From DATBLQ01 sp036555325 (GTDB lineage: Bacteria; Pseudomonadota; Alphaproteobacteria; Rhizobiales; Aestuariivirgaceae), in contig DATBLQ010000083.1 of assembly GCA_036555325.1 (NCBI GenBank), positions 1 to 15,011 on the forward strand: a stretch of 15,011 nt of DNA, written 5' to 3'. Positions 12,455 through 15,011 of the stretch are shown in pieces. The notes under the pieces were generated by a model that saw only the letters and a list, made by a program, of their open reading frames with translations, did not search any database and was not told where the DNA came from. How positions within the stretch are numbered: the stretch's first letter is position 1; each line of letters begins with the position of its first letter. Position numbers and translations under genes: made by a program.

Positions 12455-14548
12455 TTGGATACCAAACCGGCACTGATACCGCCGCGCGCCGAGCGGCGGC
12501 CTTCGATCACAACTCGCCACGGACTCGTGCGCAATGACCTCTATGCCTGGCTCAGGGCCGACAACTGGCAGCAGGTTATGCGCGACCCCGAGGCGCTGCC
12601 GCACGATATCCGCGATTATCTGGAAGCGGAAAATGCCCACACCGAGGCGGTCATGGCGGACACGGAGGCACTGCAGGAACGCCTGTTCACCGAACTCAAG
12701 GGGAGGATCAAGGAAGACGATTCCACCGTTCCATCGAGCGACAGCAACTATGCCTATTACGTGGGTTACGTGGCCGGCGGCCAACATCCCCGCTATTGCC
12801 GCAAGGCCAGAGATCTGACGGGAGAGGAGGCGGTGCTGATCGACGGCAACGCCGAGGCCCGGGGCACGGGTTTTTTCAAACTCGGCGGCATGACGCACAG
12901 TCCAGACCACCGGCTGGTGGCGTGGTCGCATGACGATCAGGGATCGGAACTGTTCCAGATTCGATTGAGGGATATCGAGTCCGGCCACGATCTCGGCGAC
13001 CGCATCGACAGCACCACGGGATATATCGCGTGGGCGAGCGACAGCAAATCATTCTTCTATGTCGAAAATGACGAGAACCACCGCCCCTGCCGCGTGTGGC
13101 ACCATGTGATCGGAACCGCGCGGATAGAGGACAGGCTCGTCTATCAGGAGCCGGATCCGGGATTCTTCGTTGGGGTGAGCAAGACTCAATCGGACGCTTT
13201 CGTGGTGATCAGCTCGCATGATCACGAAACGTCGGAACTGCGCATAGTGCCTGCCGCAGAACCGTTGACGGAACCGCGGCTTATTGCCGAGCGGAAATCA
13301 GGGGTCGAGTACGATCTCGACCATTGGGGAGACCAATTCGTCATTCTGGCCAATCACGACGGGGCGGAGGATTTCAAGATCGCCCTGGCACCGGTTCATT
13401 CACCGGGGCCCGAGACCTGGCGCGATCTCGTTCAGCATGTCAAAGGCAGGCTCATCCTGACCATCGAGACCTACAAACGGCACATGGTGCGGCTGGAGCG
13501 GGAGGACGGTTTGCCGCGAATCGTCGTGCGCGACATGGCCTCGGGCGAGGAGCATTCAATCGCGTTCGACGAGGAGGCCTATTCGCTCGGAATGAGCGGG
13601 TCGCTCGAGTACGACACGGATTACATGCGGTTCAGCTATTCCTCGATGACGACCCCCGTTCAGGTCTATGACTACAATATGCGGACCCGCGAGCGGGTGT
13701 TGCGAAAGAACCAAGAGATTCCATCGGGTCACGATCCTTCGCAATACGTCACCCGCCGCGTTTTCGCTCCGGCCGCGGACGGAGAGCAGGTTCCAGTGTC
13801 GCTTTTGTATCGAAAGGATACCCGGCTCGACGGCTCGGCGCCCTGCTGGCTCTACGGCTACGGGTCCTATGGCATAACGATCTCGGCCAGCTTCAACGCC
13901 CATTGGCTGTCGCTCGCCGACCGCGGTTTCGTGTGCGCCATCGCCCATGTGCGCGGCGGGAAAGACAAAGGCTACCGCTGGTATGTCGAGGGAAAGCGGG
14001 AGAAGAAAACCAACACGTTCACAGATTTCATCGCGGCAGCGCAGTATCTGGCGAAGGAAAGATTCACCTCGCTGCAAAAGATCGTGGCGCATGGCGGCAG
14101 CGCCGGCGGGATGCTCATGGGCGCCATCGCCAACATGGCACCGGACCTGTTCAAAGCGATCATCGCGGAGGTTCCCTTCGTGGACGTTCTGACGACGATG
14201 CTCGACGATACGCTGCCGCTCACTCCGCCCGAGTGGCAGGAATGGGGAAACCCGATCGAGAGCAAGGAGGCATACGAGCTGCTGCGGTCGTATTCGCCCT
14301 ATGACAATGTGGAGATGAAGCCCTACCCGCATATATTGGCCGTCGCCGGGCTGACCGATCCGCGCGTCACCTATTGGGAGCCCGCCAAATGGGTGGCGCG
14401 CCTGCGGGAGATGAAGACAGACGGCAATCTCCTGCTGCTCAAGACGCAAATGGGCGCCGGCCATGCAGGAGCGCCGGGGCGTTTCGACAGGTTAAAGGAA
14501 GTCGCCTTCGTCTATGCGTTCGGGTTGAAGGTGACGGGGTTGGTGTAA
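12455..14548 (+). CDS. ptrB: Oligopeptidase B (S9A serine peptidase)
   Basis: Cytoplasmic prolyl-oligopeptidase-family enzyme that cleaves short peptides after Lys or Arg; a beta-propeller keeps out folded proteins. 697 residues, the normal length. The N-terminal and propeller region spans about 1-430 (early signature NDLYAWLR, 27-34) and the alpha/beta-hydrolase domain about 430-690. The catalytic triad is Ser549 in GGSAGG, Asp635 in AGLTDPRV and His670 in MGAGHAG. The blocks YGYGSYG (467-473), HVRGG (498-502), EVPFVDVLTTMLDD (572-585), WGNP (597-600) and YSPYDN (613-618) are typical of oligopeptidase B rather than prolyl oligopeptidase. The start is TTG, backed by GAGAAGG 9 bases upstream. 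It lies 4 bases after msrB; a palindromic repeat begins about 40 bases after its stop. Confidence 0.95.
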   Translation: MDTKPALIPPRAERRPSITTRHGLVRNDLYAWLRADNWQQVMRDPEALPHDIRDYLEAENAHTEAVMADTEALQERLFTELKGRIKEDDSTVPSSDSNYAYYVGYVAGGQHPRYCRKARDLTGEEAVLIDGNAEARGTGFFKLGGMTHSPDHRLVAWSHDDQGSELFQIRLRDIESGHDLGDRIDSTTGYIAWASDSKSFFYVENDENHRPCRVWHHVIGTARIEDRLVYQEPDPGFFVGVSKTQSDAFVVISSHDHETSELRIVPAAEPLTEPRLIAERKSGVEYDLDHWGDQFVILANHDGAEDFKIALAPVHSPGPETWRDLVQHVKGRLILTIETYKRHMVRLEREDGLPRIVVRDMASGEEHSIAFDEEAYSLGMSGSLEYDTDYMRFSYSSMTTPVQVYDYNMRTRERVLRKNQEIPSGHDPSQYVTRRVFAPAADGEQVPVSLLYRKDTRLDGSAPCWLYGYGSYGITISASFNAHWLSLADRGFVCAIAHVRGGKDKGYRWYVEGKREKKTNTFTDFIAAAQYLAKERFTSLQKIVAHGGSAGGMLMGAIANMAPDLFKAIIAEVPFVDVLTTMLDDTLPLTPPEWQEWGNPIESKEAYELLRSYSPYDNVEMKPYPHILAVAGLTDPRVTYWEPAKWVARLREMKTDGNLLLLKTQMGAGHAGAPGRFDRLKEVAFVYAFGLKVTGLV

Positions 14549-14587
14549 CCAACGGCCGTCATTCGCGAGCTGTCTTTCCTCATGCGC

Positions 14588-14670
14588 TGTGGCCGGACTT
14601 TGATCAGACTTGATCCGGCCATCTCACTTCGCAGCGGTGGCAGATCACCGGGTCAGGCCCGCGCATGACG
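14588..14670 (+). repeat. Palindromic intergenic repeat, copy C
   Basis: GGCCGG (14591-14596) and CCGGCC (14615-14620) flank an 18-base loop, which is the usual 7-base ACTTGAT loop enlarged by an internal near-duplication that adds TGATCA. The unit ends in GCCCGCGCATGACG as in copy B. A 38-base stretch from CTTCGCAGCGG to CCCGCGC is identical to copy D. The unit lies about 40 bases after the oligopeptidase B stop. Confidence 0.8.
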
Positions 14671-14774
14671 AAGAGAAGCGATGACGATACAGAGACCGCG
14701 AACAGCAACTTTTACCTGCCTAAATTCGCTAGTGCAATCTAAAATCGAGCGTGGCGTGGGCATTTTTTTAATGT

Positions 14775-14841
14775 CGTGGCCGGACTTGATCCGGCCATCT
14801 CCCCTTCGCAGCGGTGGCAGATCACCGGGTCAGGCCCGCGC
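14775..14841 (+). repeat. Palindromic intergenic repeat, copy D
   Basis: GGCCGG (14778-14783), loop ACTTGAT, CCGGCC (14791-14796), then the 38-base stretch shared exactly with copy C. The final CATGACG end is missing; the unit runs into a C-rich sequence (CTTTCTCCCCCCGTGGG) related in style to the second repeat family near 4172. It lies about 190 bases from copy C in the same orientation. Confidence 0.8.
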
Positions 14842-14896
14842 TTTCTCCCCCCGTGGGAGGCCCCTCATCCGGCTCGACGCTAATCCCGTCTCGCCA

Positions 14897-14919
14897 CCTT
14901 CTTCCGCAAGGGAAGAAGG
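14897..14919. repeat. Perfect hairpin in the gene-free 3' end of the window
   Basis: CCTTCTTCC (14897-14905) and GGAAGAAGG (14911-14919) form a 9-bp stem around GCAAG. Together with the preceding CCCCTCATCCGGCT (about 14861-14874) it resembles another dispersed rhizobial repeat type. There is no T-run, so it is not a canonical terminator. Apart from the repeats I see no gene between 14549 and 15011. Confidence 0.5.
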
Positions 14920-15011
14920 AAGTATGAGAAACCTCATGGGCGTATGACGTTTTGGGCGGGCCTTGGGAATACGTTGTGAGTTCGGGTCAACCCCGGTAAG
15001 TGTACGCCATA

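Noticed and set aside
13556..14464. 302-residue minus-strand frame
   Set aside because: It is antisense to the catalytic domain of oligopeptidase B, and its composition is that of a high-GC shadow frame.
14681..14947. 88-residue plus-strand frame
   Set aside because: It runs through repeat copy D and the terminal hairpin, includes the same SWPDLIRPS repeat peptide, and has no recognisable domain.

Overview
The window looks like a core chromosomal segment of an alphaproteobacterium of the order Hyphomicrobiales (Rhizobiales). The evidence is a Ros/MucR regulator, several families largely confined to alphaproteobacteria (DUF1491, DUF2336, DUF5330, DUF6456, PAS_5), a rhizobial-type class A penicillin-binding protein, high GC content, and intergenic palindromic repeats of the type scattered through rhizobial genomes. 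I cannot fix the genus. No rRNA, tRNA, insertion sequence, phage gene, toxin-antitoxin pair or CRISPR array is visible.

Layout. (1) 1-461, minus strand: a cysteine-cluster protein of the YcgN family, cut by the window edge. (2) 674-4098, plus strand: a bifunctional class A penicillin-binding protein, then two small membrane-anchored proteins (DUF1214 and DUF1254) whose reading frames overlap by 4 bases. (3) 4099-4557: no gene; a mosaic of palindromic repeats. (4) 4558-5942, minus strand: a 64-residue protein of unknown function, a DUF1491 protein, and a membrane protein with two peptidoglycan-binding domains. (5) 6159-7201, plus strand: an exported DUF5330 protein and SufE, the sulfur acceptor for Fe-S cluster assembly. 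(6) 7198-11803, minus strand: DUF6456 protein, PAS_5 protein, MucR, and a large DUF2336 protein whose disordered N-terminal half carries 30-residue tandem repeats. (7) 12052-14548, plus strand: methionine sulfoxide reductase B and oligopeptidase B, 4 bases apart. (8) 14549-15011: no gene; two more copies of the palindromic repeat plus hairpins.

How the genes may work together. Regions 2 and 4 have an envelope theme: peptidoglycan polymerisation and crosslinking, anchored proteins, and peptidoglycan binding. Region 6 has a regulatory theme, with MucR next to a PAS sensor-like protein. The msrB-opB pair fits repair and turnover of oxidised proteins and peptides. These links are inferred from position.

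I did not find a clear new multi-gene system. The best leads are the DUF2336 protein with a coding tandem repeat upstream of mucR, the separated and order-reversed DUF1214/DUF1254 pair, the 64-residue conserved-looking small protein, and the repeat elements placed directly behind two plus-strand operons.
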